NCBI RefSeq assembly: GCF_002105155.1
Contig: NW_019028981.1
Location: forward strand, 124,001 to 188,000
DNA: 64,000 bases
Reading direction: 5' to 3'
Source: Lobosporangium transversale
Taxonomy: Eukaryota > Mortierellomycota > Mortierellomycetes > Mortierellales > Mortierellaceae
In this document: piece after piece, positions 1 through 8,761 of the stretch
Position numbering within the stretch: position 1 is the first letter of the stretch
Layout of the letters: every line of letters begins with the position of its first letter
Made by a program: the position numbers and the translations under genes
Notes under the pieces: model-generated
Database searches by the model: none
Told to the model about the DNA's origin: nothing
What the model saw: only the letters and a program-made list of their open reading frames with translations

Positions 1-1298
1 GACCATCTGTGACGCTATGGCTATTGTCATCAGCGCTCTCTCTCGTACTCTGTTGCCCCAGCTGAGCACGCTCCAAGTTTTTGCCAATCTGGACCAATTC
101 ACGGAAGAGATCCATGGCATCTTCTTCACGTTTTGCTAGGAATGCAAATTTGATCATCTCGTTGTAGGTTTTTGTGATTGGGACAAGACCAAAAAGCCGA
201 ACATGACTATCAAACATATGCTGTAGATCCTCAAGATCCTGGGTATAAGCATAGTAGGAAAAAAGTGTATGGACATTGTCAAGAGTAGGGATGAGTTTGT
301 CCTTATCCTTGTTCATGTTGCCTTTGTTGGACAGCACAGCACCCCCATTCAACGTCCTTGCGCGTTGACCAAGCGGGAGTGTCAGAAATGTGTTTTGGGC
401 TTCAAGCTGCTGCTGCAAAAGTTGACTTCCAGTATTGCCACCTGGCGGTGCTGCCACAAATGCTGCCCTATAGGTTGACTCGACTGCTTTCCAATTCTTC
501 ATCGCAGTGTGGATCTGTAGAATAAAATCCCAGCTCATGTTATCAGGTTTGATCCCTGAACGTTTCATCAAGTTGAGAGTTTCCATAGCCAGCCCAATAT
601 TTTTTCGAGGTACACATGATTGGAGGATTAGGTTGTATGTGTACAATGTGGGCTGAATCAGAGATCCTCCTCCTCCTCCAACTCCTCCAGAACCTTTCAT
701 TCCTCCAAACATATTATTGTTATAATCTCCTGTTAGCCCGGCTTTTCTCCGCATTTCAGCCCACGTCGAATCCACCATTGGGTACTGCCTCGTCGCAACT
801 GATAGCTCGAGGCGAGCAGTGTAATCGTTCATGTCGAGCTGAATATGGCACTGAATCATCCCTTCCCAGACCTGGTTGAACCGATCAACTAATATAGAGA
901 CTTCTTCCTTTGTGAAGCGATTGGGATCTACAGGACGAATACTTCTGAGAAGTAGCGAATGATGGATAGGCAGCAAACTTGATAATTGGCCTGAGCGACC
1001 GAGTGCGGAATAAGCCATCCATGCAGTCTCCTGATCCTTGTTCTGAATAGCATTCAAAAGAAGAGCGGCATTCTCAAATGCAGGGGAGATCTTGAGAGCA
1101 TTGGGAAAAGTACACAAAACGATGGGTGATGACTTATGTTTTAATGAATTTTTATCAAGAGCATGATTTGTCGGAGGCACAGGGTCTAAACTACGGGAGA
1201 AAAAGCTGAACGTGGACTGATGTCTCTTGAGAAATAGAGACCTTGCTCGATTTCGAATTAAAAGCCGAGAGCAGAATGCCTGCGTTAATGCTGACATC
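1..1298 (-). CDS. Pentatricopeptide repeat (PPR) protein, 5' part only
   Basis: An open frame runs leftward from ATG 1298-1296 and leaves the window at base 1 without a stop, giving 432 codons of N-terminal sequence. The first 30 residues are rich in Arg, Ser and Leu with few acids (RLLIRNRARSLFLKRHQST), which fits a mitochondrial presequence. Two stretches have PPR helix-turn-helix spacing. One starts TYNLILQSCVPRKNIGLAM and ends with the typical MKRSGIKPD. The other starts TYNEMIKFAFLAKREEDAM and ends LFRELVQIG. Between them lies a Gly-rich loop. PPR proteins of this type bind organellar RNA, so a mitochondrial RNA-processing or translation role is inferred; the target is unknown. The C-terminal repeats lie outside the window, so the repeat number cannot be given. 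No intron is needed within the visible part. Confidence 0.8.
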
Positions 1299-1485
1299 GT
1301 CTATTGGATCAATCGTCAGCTACAGCTTGAGATTAGCTGGAAGTTTTTTTTGATAACAAGTACTTTTTTAAAGGAGGGTGCAGTCTTGACCCGCTTACGT
1401 CACACAAATTGCGATATGATCACGTGAATAGTCACATTTACTATAGTGAATTAATATATATTCTTTTTTGGAGAAACTTTAGCTT

Positions 1486-1558
1486 GCCCGGCTAGCTCAA
1501 TCGGTAGAGCATCAGACTTCTAATCTGAAGGTTGCGGGTTCGATCCCCGCGTTGGGCT
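1486..1558 (+). tRNA. tRNA-Arg (anticodon UCU)
   Basis: The 73-nt cloverleaf folds throughout. The acceptor GCCCGGC pairs with GTTGGGC with two G-U pairs, the D stem is GCTC/GAGC, and the anticodon stem TCAGA/TCTGA closes the loop CTTCTAA, giving anticodon TCT, which reads AGA. The T arm is GCGGG-TTCGATC-CCCGC and the discriminator base is T. CCA is not encoded. The internal A box (about 1493-1504) and B box (GGTTCGATCCC, about 1538-1548) are intact. There is no intron. A T4 run follows 12 nt downstream. Confidence 0.95.
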
Positions 1559-1570
1559 ATAATTAATGCC

Positions 1571-1574
1571 TTTT
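1571..1574 (+). terminator. Pol III T4 terminator of tRNA-Arg
   Basis: Four T residues lie 12 nt past the tRNA 3' end, the expected RNA polymerase III stop. The transposon-derived relic begins immediately after them. Confidence 0.6.
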
Positions 1575-1647
1575 GAGCGAATGCTATTTTTTTTAGGGTT
1601 GCCCAATAGAAAGCGACGTAAACAAAAGAATTATGCCGTCGAATGCT
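1575..1647 (+). repeat. Relic fragment of the Harbinger-type TIR
   Basis: This 73-nt stretch matches an internal part of the neighbouring TIR, in the order GAGCGAATGCTA, a T run, GGTTGCCCAATAGAAA, GTAAACAAAAGAA, then CGAATGCT. It has scattered substitutions and a deletion, so it is older than the intact element. It carries two copies of CGAATGCT (1578-1585, 1640-1647). It lies between the tRNA terminator and the outer end of the intact element, which suggests a later insertion next to, or into, an older related copy. Confidence 0.7.
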
Positions 1648-1651
1648 CCTA

Positions 1652-1883
1652 AGGCCTTTTCAAGACCGAATTGTATTGAGCGAATGCTAATTTCTATTGG
1701 TTGGGGAGTTGAGAGCGAATGCTATTTTTTTTTTAGGTTGCCCAATAGAAAAAGATGTAAACAAAAGAAAATGCAATACGGTATTCGATGGCACAATACG
1801 CAAAAGATGAGAATTGTGCCATCGAATGCTAGTTTTTTTTGGATCGAATGCTATTTTTTTTGGTTCTCACGCCAGCCCTTAAG
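1652..1883 (+). repeat. Left terminal inverted repeat (232 bp)
   Basis: Pairs with 5161-5392 on the other strand; differences are one A/T substitution, one base in the T run after CGAATGCTA, and one G/A near the inner end. It contains four CGAATGCT octamers (1681-1688, 1716-1723, 1823-1830, 1845-1852). It also contains a 15-bp palindromic stem, ATTCGATGGCACAAT (1783-1797) with its complement (1813-1827), around a 15-nt loop. The octamers are good candidates for transposase or Myb-protein binding sites (inference). Confidence 0.92.
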
Positions 1884-1973
1884 CCAGCTTCCATAGCCTT
1901 TTTTTTTACTCTTTGTTCTTTGTTTCATTCTTCAATAATTGTTATAATTCTTATTCCAATTGAAAGCTCCATA

Positions 1974-3826
1974 ATGGCAAGTCCCAACCATACATCGTTG
2001 CCTTTCACTCCTATCGCTCCCTCTATTCAACAGAGACATACAAAAGCAGATACTCTTCTTGCTTCTGCGTTTCAGCCTTTTCAGTTTGAATCTCCTCAAC
2101 ATAACTCATATCAATTTCACTCGGCCATCCCGTACAATACTAGGTCTGGAATAGCTTCTCCGAGTCTTTCACCAGTCATTGGTCCACGTCAATACCTTCC
2201 TCAAACTCGTTACACTCCTCTTGCGCCGAGTCAGCAGCAGCAAGCACAATACTCTCAAGACCAACAGCTTCTTCACTATCAAAAGACCGCTCAAAACCTT
2301 CAGCATCCTCAGCAATATTATCAACCTCAGCAATACCATCAACCTCAATATTTTCCTCACCAGTACCAAGGTACTCCTCAAAGGCAATCTCCACGGCAAT
2401 TAGAATCACGCCAACCATCTGGGGAAGATAATCATGGAGATCAATCGTATCAAATCTCGCCGCTTCCTCAGACTTCTCTACCGCAACCGTCGTCATCTGA
2501 GAGTAGCTCCAGCAAACGCAAACACTCTGAATTAAAAGAAGAGGAGGATTTGGAAAACTCAAAAGACTTGAGGAAAAGATTCTGGACAAACGCACCATCG
2601 TTGACATTAGTAGACTGGATATCAGACTACGACAATTACAAGAGACTTAATGCAGTACGTCCGACACAGGGTCATAGACCTATCGATGTTCGTAAACAGA
2701 TCGCCGCCCATATTAACTCACTACATCCTGAGGCGAATTGGACTGAGGAGACTGTCAAGTCAAAACTTCAGCATCTAAAAAAACAATATCAGAAGGCAAA
2801 ATCCCTTGTTTCTAAGGCTGGTGAAGGCAATATGCACGATAATCCTACTCTCAAAGCTAGAGTCCTCAACATCTGTCCAGCATTTGAAAAACTTGACAGT
2901 GTATATTCCGCCAGTCTTTCTGTGAATCCTCCGCGTCCGATTCAATCGACAAATTTTGCCAATCCGGGGATCTCTGATAGCGATGGTAACGATGGTAATG
3001 AAACAGAGACAAGTATCATCGATATCGAGGATGACGAGAATGAGTCAACAACAGGTAATGTTAGCATCGTAATTGCTTTATTTTCATGGCTGTGGTCTGT
3101 AAAATTAATATTAACAGGATGTTATCAATAGATGTTGTCAAGACGCTCAATACTGGAAAGATAGTAAAGAGGAGTAGAAAAGCTTCGGAACACATAAATG
3201 CAGAAATAATGCTGCAGCTATTGCAGGAAACCAGAAAAAAACAAGAGAATGATGTAAAATGGACGAGTGATCGTCGACATCTTGTTACGAACAGAGAGAA
3301 TGCGGTCTGCCACCGGGAGCATGTGATGTTCAGTAGAGAGAGTGAGCTCCAGGAACTATATAGAGACAAGATGACTAAGATCGAAATTACAGAAGAATCC
3401 CTTAGACGCAGGTTGGATGAAAGAGATGCACAGATAGAGCTATTGAAGCAAAAAAGGGATGAGGAGGTAGATCAATTGAAACAAGCTAAGGATGAGGAGC
3501 TGAAGCAACTGAGGCAAGAAAAGGATGCCGAGTTGAATCGACTGAAGCAAGAAAATGATGCCGAGATGAAGCGACTGAGGCAAGAAAAGGATGAGGAGTT
3601 GAAGCGACTGAGGCAAGAAAAGGATGAGGAGCTGGAGAAATTGAAGCAAGAAATCAAATCAGTTAAAGAAGACCACGAAAGAGAAAAACAAAAACTAAGA
3701 GACGAACGTGATGAAGAAAGGAAGGATAGAGTAGTGTTAGAAAAACAGCTCATCCCTGTTATGTGCGAGAAAGCGGCTTTGCAAAAGGAATTAGAGACAT
3801 TGAAGACTGTAAGACTGCAAAAATAA
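1974..3826 (+). CDS. SANT/Myb-like coiled-coil protein of the Harbinger-type element
   Basis: Exons 1974-3054 and 3132-3826 give 591 aa. The acceptor CAATAG at 3126-3131 is the one that keeps the frame; the nearer TTAACAG site would hit a stop. The start at 1974 is preferred because the upstream in-frame ATG lies in the TIR. Residues 1-190 are Gln/Pro/Ser-rich. About 200-310 form a SANT/Myb-like trihelix region: a Trp-rich WTNAPSLTLVDWISDY start, then WTEETVKSKLQHLKKQYQKA. After an acidic linker, residues 450-591 form a long charged coiled coil with six 11-residue repeats. In this superfamily a Myb-like partner binds the element's ends and brings the nuclease into the nucleus; that role is inferred here. 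It converges on the transposase gene. Confidence 0.82.
3446..3643 (+). repeat. Six 33-bp coding repeats (hendecad coiled coil)
   Basis: Six consecutive 33-nt units encode 11-residue repeats of the form KQ.KDEEL.QL (for example RQEKDEELKRL), without gaps. The register is 11, not 7. It lies in the second exon of the Myb-like gene. Confidence 0.85.
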
Positions 3827-3840
3827 ATAAATATGGTATA

Positions 3841-5160
3841 TCATTTATTCTTCGCATTCAACACCCACATCTTCAATTGATCTCTTTTCCGTACTCCTTC
3901 CCGCCTGTCCTCATCCGATATATCAAAAACAGAATCGATGGCAGCATCATTCACAACAGCACCATTGACAACAGCATCATTGACGGCAGCTATGGAAGGC
4001 TCAATAGCATATTCTTCAACATATTCTTCAAGATCTTCATCGTCATCCAAGTCCTGATATATCCTTGTAAAATTGTGAAGGACTACGCAAGCCATGATCC
4101 AAAACGAAGCATCCTTAATATCCTTCTCCGAGTTGATCGAGATTGGCAAGCACTTCAAGGATTCGCACTTGTTCTTTAACATTCCAAATGCATGCTCAAT
4201 GATTGCACGGGCCGAGCTGTGAAGCCGATTGAATATGACCTGATCTTCTTTTGCATTTTTGTAATTTGGGATGATTGTGGGGTTGATTGGGTACGCACTG
4301 TCACAAATCAAGTAATCTTGGTCTTGGAAAAACTCTCCTCTCTTTGTGAAAAGATCAGAGTTGCGATATGCTTGAGCATCATGCATGGAACCAACATATC
4401 CAGTGGTGAAGAAGATAAAGATGCCTCGATGATCACATACTGCAGTAGCGCCCATGGCAAAGTTACACTTCCGTGTTATCCAAGAGTTAGTATCATAGGA
4501 TGGCGCGCGAAACAAAGGAAAAGGAACACCATCCAGAGCACCTATCAACTTTGGAAATCCTTTATTCTCTTTGAACCAACGACTTATCTCACTCTTCTGG
4601 TTGGTGTCAGGCCAGATGATGAACCTAGGAGCTACCTCCGCTATGGCATATACACCCTTCCAAGTGTAATCATGGACCGTGCCGTTGCCAATGCCGAACA
4701 TGAGTGCCACTTTTGGAATTGACACACCGGAAGAACCTAGGCGGAACAAGGTCACTTTGAGAATCAGATCGACGGAACTGCTGCAGCCTCTGAAGAACTT
4801 GCTTCCTCTCACCAAGCCCAACATACGATCGAACTGAGAGCGAGAAACCCGCATAATCCGTTTGAAGTGTTTAGACTGATAACTGTTCAGTACTCTATCC
4901 CGGATGTCCGACGACGTTGGTATAGGGACACGCGGCCTCAAGTACCGATTTTGTTGTATGTACACATAAAGATTGTAGAGCGTCTCCAAACGCTCTTCTT
5001 TGACTCTCCAGGGGATGTTGGAGCGAAAGACATCAATATATTCGTCTTCACACTTTTTCAAAAGACGTTGTCTTTCTGTCAATCGTTTAGAACGCATTTT
5101 GTAAAAAAGGAAGGGAAGGAGGAACAGGTACACTAAAGAAGACCATCCAATAGAAGACAT
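3841..5160 (-). CDS. PIF/Harbinger-type DDE transposase (nuclease)
   Basis: A 439-aa intronless protein. The start at 5160 lies just inside the right TIR; a second in-frame ATG at 5097 skips an odd hydrophobic leader and is equally possible. An HTH-like segment (GVSIPKVALMFGIGNGTVHD, about 145-165) precedes the nuclease fold. The catalytic triad is visible as D210 in GALDGVPF, D287 in CDSAYP and E322 in EHAFGMLKNK, with the family motifs GYVGSMHDAQ and NFAMGATAVCDHRG. These are hallmarks of the Harbinger nuclease family (DDE_Tnp_4). It would cut and rejoin the element's ends together with the Myb-like partner. The acidic C-terminus holds a short alternating Val/Asn/Ala repeat. No frameshift or stop interrupts it. 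Confidence 0.93.
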   Translation of the reverse strand: MSSIGWSSLVYLFLLPFLFYKMRSKRLTERQRLLKKCEDEYIDVFRSNIPWRVKEERLETLYNLYVYIQQNRYLRPRVPIPTSSDIRDRVLNSYQSKHFKRIMRVSRSQFDRMLGLVRGSKFFRGCSSSVDLILKVTLFRLGSSGVSIPKVALMFGIGNGTVHDYTWKGVYAIAEVAPRFIIWPDTNQKSEISRWFKENKGFPKLIGALDGVPFPLFRAPSYDTNSWITRKCNFAMGATAVCDHRGIFIFFTTGYVGSMHDAQAYRNSDLFTKRGEFFQDQDYLICDSAYPINPTIIPNYKNAKEDQVIFNRLHSSARAIIEHAFGMLKNKCESLKCLPISINSEKDIKDASFWIMACVVLHNFTRIYQDLDDDEDLEEYVEEYAIEPSIAAVNDAVVNGAVVNDAAIDSVFDISDEDRREGVRKRDQLKMWVLNAKNK

Positions 5161-5392
5161 CTTAAGGGTTGGCGTGAGAACCAAAAAAAATAGCATTCGA
5201 TCCAAAAAAAATAGCATTCGATGGCACAATTCTCATCTTATGCGTATTGTGCCATCGAATACCGTATTGCATTTTCTTTTGTTTACATCTTTTTCTATTG
5301 GGCAACCTAAAAAAAAAAATAGCATTCGCTCTCAACTCCCCAACCAATAGAAATTAGCATTCGCTCAATACAATTCGGTCTTGAAAAGGCCT
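5161..5392 (-). repeat. Right terminal inverted repeat (232 bp)
   Basis: Reverse complement of 1652-1883 with about three differences. The same palindromic stem lies at 5216-5230 and 5246-5260, and the CGAATGCT octamers are all present. Near-identity of the two ends suggests recent movement or recent end conversion. Confidence 0.92.
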
Positions 5393-5551
5393 CAGTGTAT
5401 GCCATGGTTTCACGTACAGACACAAGAACACAGGTCTTTTCACTGGAAAAACTCATTCGTTAAAGGTCATATGAATGCATTTGTATAGAACCATAAATAT
5501 ATCTATGCACACCCTACAAAGCATAATTAATGATAAATAAGTGTATTTTAT

Positions 5552-7643
5552 TCAAGAGGTAGGAGGACTCCGGAATTCTTTCCTGACACGCATGGGTGTA
5601 GTGGGTATTGTGGGTGTAGTGGGTGTAGAAGGGGATAGAGGCCTTGCTTGATTATAATCAGTTATTGTGGTCTGTTGTTGTTGTCTTTGTCCTTCCTGCC
5701 ATTGAGTTTGCGTGGCGAGTTTAGTGCGTTGACGTGAACTTCTAGGTGCTTCTTCAAGAATGAACGCATGTTGCCCTACATGTGTGATTTCAGGGGCAGT
5801 AACAGCAGAAGCAGGTTGACGAGGTACTGCAGAGCCGAATGATGGACTTCCTGGACTTGTCATAGTACCTCTACCAGCAATCCGCTGATGGTATGGAAGG
5901 TCAAATGGTGTTGGTGAGGTTGCGCCATTGCGACGTGGTGAAGACAGAGTTGGTGAAACTGGTGAGCGAGGGGATTGTGGTACGCTAGAGATGACTTGCT
6001 GTTGATATCGGGGAGAGACTGAAGATAGGGAGCCAGCAACCGAGTTCCGGCTCAAAGACCGCTCATCGTGCATTATTTTAAACGTGTTGAGTTGCATAGC
6101 ATCGCCACTATCATCTTGTCCCACAGCTTTTGTGAGGGGATAGGTATCGTTGTCATTATAACCGCCATGATTGTGACGGGTGGAGCCGGATCTCTCAATA
6201 TCAATGTAATCGGATTTAGAAATGTTTGACTCATCTGGCGCTCTGTAAGGAACAAGACTAGATCGTGCATTGTTGGTGCCATTACCATTACTGTACTTTG
6301 TGTCGCTATTGTCAACTTGGCTTTTTTGAGGACGAGTACTTGTGGGTACAGTGCGTGTGACACTTCCTGCTCCTCCACTGGATACTCCAAACGCAGTACC
6401 AACGATAGATCGACGTGGATAGAAGATCAAGACCAAGGTTACCCAGATAATAAACTCGAAAAAGTTGACATTTGTAACCAAAAAATCGGATGCAAACTTA
6501 TTATGAGCAATTACTGGATTTGGAGTCAGGCCATCTGCAGAGGACACGCCCAGTGCTATTCCTGACCCAAGCATAGCACCCGTGAGAATTGTATTCTACA
6601 TAATGCGAACCAAGTAAAGTGACAAGAATGGATAATCAGTTTGGAAACATACAAAAAGAGAGCATATTCAAAGACAGCCCTTGCATATGAAAGCATGCGA
6701 TAATGGTGGCCATACTCGAAAAAAAAAAAAAATAATCGAGTAGCACACATACCATATCCTTGAAATACTCAAGTTTCTCAGCCACACCTTGTGTATTCTC
6801 GTTGATTGTAAGCAAAGCGTTCTTGAGCAAAGACTTGAATCGGAAATGAGTCCTGAATCCTAAGAAGGCAATGGCCAACAACACGATACTGAAAGCCATC
6901 TGCGGTGCAGCCTCTCTGTACGCATGATTATTCCTGAAAACGAATTGAATGGTTGGAAATACTACGAGGACTATCAGCGAGCAAATAATGTTGAGTCGAA
7001 ATTCAAAACTTGACATGAAGGACGACTTTGTGACGGATTTGGAGATATAGTGATAGAATGCTTGGAGCAAGAAGAATATGCTCGTCAACAGTGCAATGGC
7101 GCATGCAAGTGCATAATCCAAAACTGAGGCTTGGTCCTGATTTGATGGAGCCCAAAGGAAGGATGGTCGAGAGATGATCTGTCCTGAGTTAGGATTAGAC
7201 CAAAAGCCCTCTTGATATTTAATAACAGCACATCCTATGTCATATCTTTTGTTATTATTGTAGAAAGGAAAAAAGCAGAAGGCGTAACTGCAGTTTAGTT
7301 TAATTTGCCAACAAGCTCAAAGTTTTTTTTTTGTGTATTTTGTTTGTTAGATACACATGTTGCATACACATGTGCTCCCTTAATCCATGCATCGAATAAC
7401 ACGAGGCAATCAGAAAAAGGGGCCAGACTGCCCGATGTTCCCACTGGCTACTTACGATAAATGTAATGGGATGGCTATCAGTAATAGCAATGTGACGATG
7501 CTACGAAGTTCGAAACGCAGAATGCGTCTGGGATTTAGTGCACCGAAGCGGTCATATCGAAATACGTATGCTACAAACCAAACGTAAAACCAGCCATTTG
7601 CAATGGCTCGTTGTGTAAAAGAGTAATCTGATAGATGGGTCAT
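5552..7643 (-). CDS. Multi-spanning membrane protein, tandem paralogue A (7TM-like)
   Basis: Exons (minus) 7643-7456, 7287-6753 and 6595-5552 give 588 aa; phases close at both introns. About seven hydrophobic segments fill the first 310 residues: GWFYVWFVAYVF, RSIVTLLLLIAIPLHLSYAF, ACAIALLTSIFFLLQAF, NIICSLIVLVVFPTIQFVF, APQMAFSIVLLAIAFLGF, ILTGAMLGSGIALGV and FFEFIIWVTLVLIFY. A hydrophilic C-terminal tail of about 270 residues follows, rich in Ser, Pro, Gln and Thr, with several SP motifs. Start, intron positions and core motifs (DRFGAL, FELRSIVT, KSVTKS, LEYFKDM, NFFEFIIW) are shared with the neighbouring gene at 8762-11802, so the two arose by tandem duplication. I do not recognise the family. 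The topology resembles a receptor-like 7TM protein with a regulatory tail, but function is not established. Confidence 0.8.
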
Positions 7644-8761
7644 GGTATCGCTATAGTGTATAAAGATGGCCAATGTTATATGAAATGCTGTAGGCAACGA
7701 TGAAATAACAAGGTAAAGGAAGCGTAAAGGTAGAATAGGGGAATCCACCAAATGATGGATGATGGTATTGGAGGTTAGGAAAGGTTTAAAAAAAAAGTTG
7801 TAGAAAGATAGGGTAATGGGGGATTAGACTAGATTTATAGAAATAGTCGAAGCGACTCTCAGGCTTGCTATCATTGTCTCTTTTTTCATCTTCATTAATA
7901 GTTAATGCACTGGATTGCATACATATACATGTGCTATTGTACATGTGGAAGCTCCGCAGGCACCAAGTGGAGGAGGTGATTCAGAAAAGTATGAAATGCA
8001 ACAAAGTTCATGGCTCTCTGAAGCACGAACCAATGATACATACGCCTTTGTGGAGTGGGCTGGACTCAATCGCTCGCTTCAAAGTATGTTAATTGCATTT
8101 ATGCCTGGTCGGAGAAAGCTGCACAGTTTTAAGTTATTGAGCTCAACCTCGATCAAAACCGATGTGAAAATGTTGAGTGATCATATTAATTGCTTGTGCT
8201 GATCATAAGAAAGTAACTTTGCACTCAGCCGACTCATTCAGAAGTGATTTCAAGATATATATACATATGGCTTTCGGAAAAAGAAAGACTGAACTCTCCA
8301 CAATGTGGAGAAGCTCTTTAACTGATATTGATATGACATTATTCAATCATAGTGAATAGAAAAAATGCCTTTTTTTATTTTTATTTTTTTATTATTATTA
8401 TTAAAGATAAGCTCTAATATTTTATATTCGGCCAGTCGAAATGGCTATGGTAAAGCAAAAGCATTGACGGTATGAATGACAAGGTTCAATGAGACGACAG
8501 TTATTCTAGCCTTTCTCGAAGCAAGATATCGTACGCCTAGTTCAGTACCATGGAAGCCATTAAGCACATGAACTTCTATAGCTTAACAACTGTAAAGTGC
8601 ATTTTGCACCATGTTTTATATGTGCAAATGTAGTATTATATGCAAATTTATTTGTCATTAGGAGGGCATTTGGCGTTAACAATTAAAAAAATGAAGAATC
8701 AAGTGTTAGTCTATCATAAAGAGTGCGCTATCATATAGGGCTTGTATTTGACGTTGAAGTC
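7644..8761. other. Spacer between the tandem membrane-protein genes
   Basis: About 1.1 kb between the start of paralogue A and the stop of paralogue B. It should hold the A promoter. It includes an AT-rich stretch near 8370-8420. The short open frames here show no recognisable motif or codon pattern. I see no gene. Confidence 0.6.

Larger units (their letters stand above)
1652..5392. mobile_element. PIF/Harbinger-type DNA transposon, apparently intact
   Basis: A 3.74-kb unit is bounded by 232-bp terminal inverted repeats (1652-1883 and 5161-5392) that differ at about three positions. The ends read (A)GGCCTTTTCAAG inward, in keeping with the G-rich termini of PIF/Harbinger elements. It holds the two genes expected for this superfamily: a SANT/Myb-like protein (1974-3826, plus) and a DDE nuclease (3841-5160, minus). 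They are convergent, with 14 bp between the stops. Both frames are open, so the copy could be autonomous. PIF/Harbinger normally duplicates 3 bp (TWA). Here the flanks are TAA on the left and TCA on the right, so a perfect duplication is not seen. Confidence 0.9.

Noticed and set aside
1839-1973. Upstream ATG-extended start of the Myb-like gene
   Set aside because: The extra 45 codons lie partly in the TIR and are not protein-like; the ATG at 1974 is the better start.
2176-2607. Long antisense open frames opposite the Myb-like gene
   Set aside because: They arise from Gln-rich coding sequence read backwards and have no motif or splice logic.
3118-3131. Use of the nearer TTAACAG acceptor in the Myb-like gene
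   Set aside because: It leads to an in-frame stop within a few codons, whereas CAATAG restores the long coiled-coil frame.
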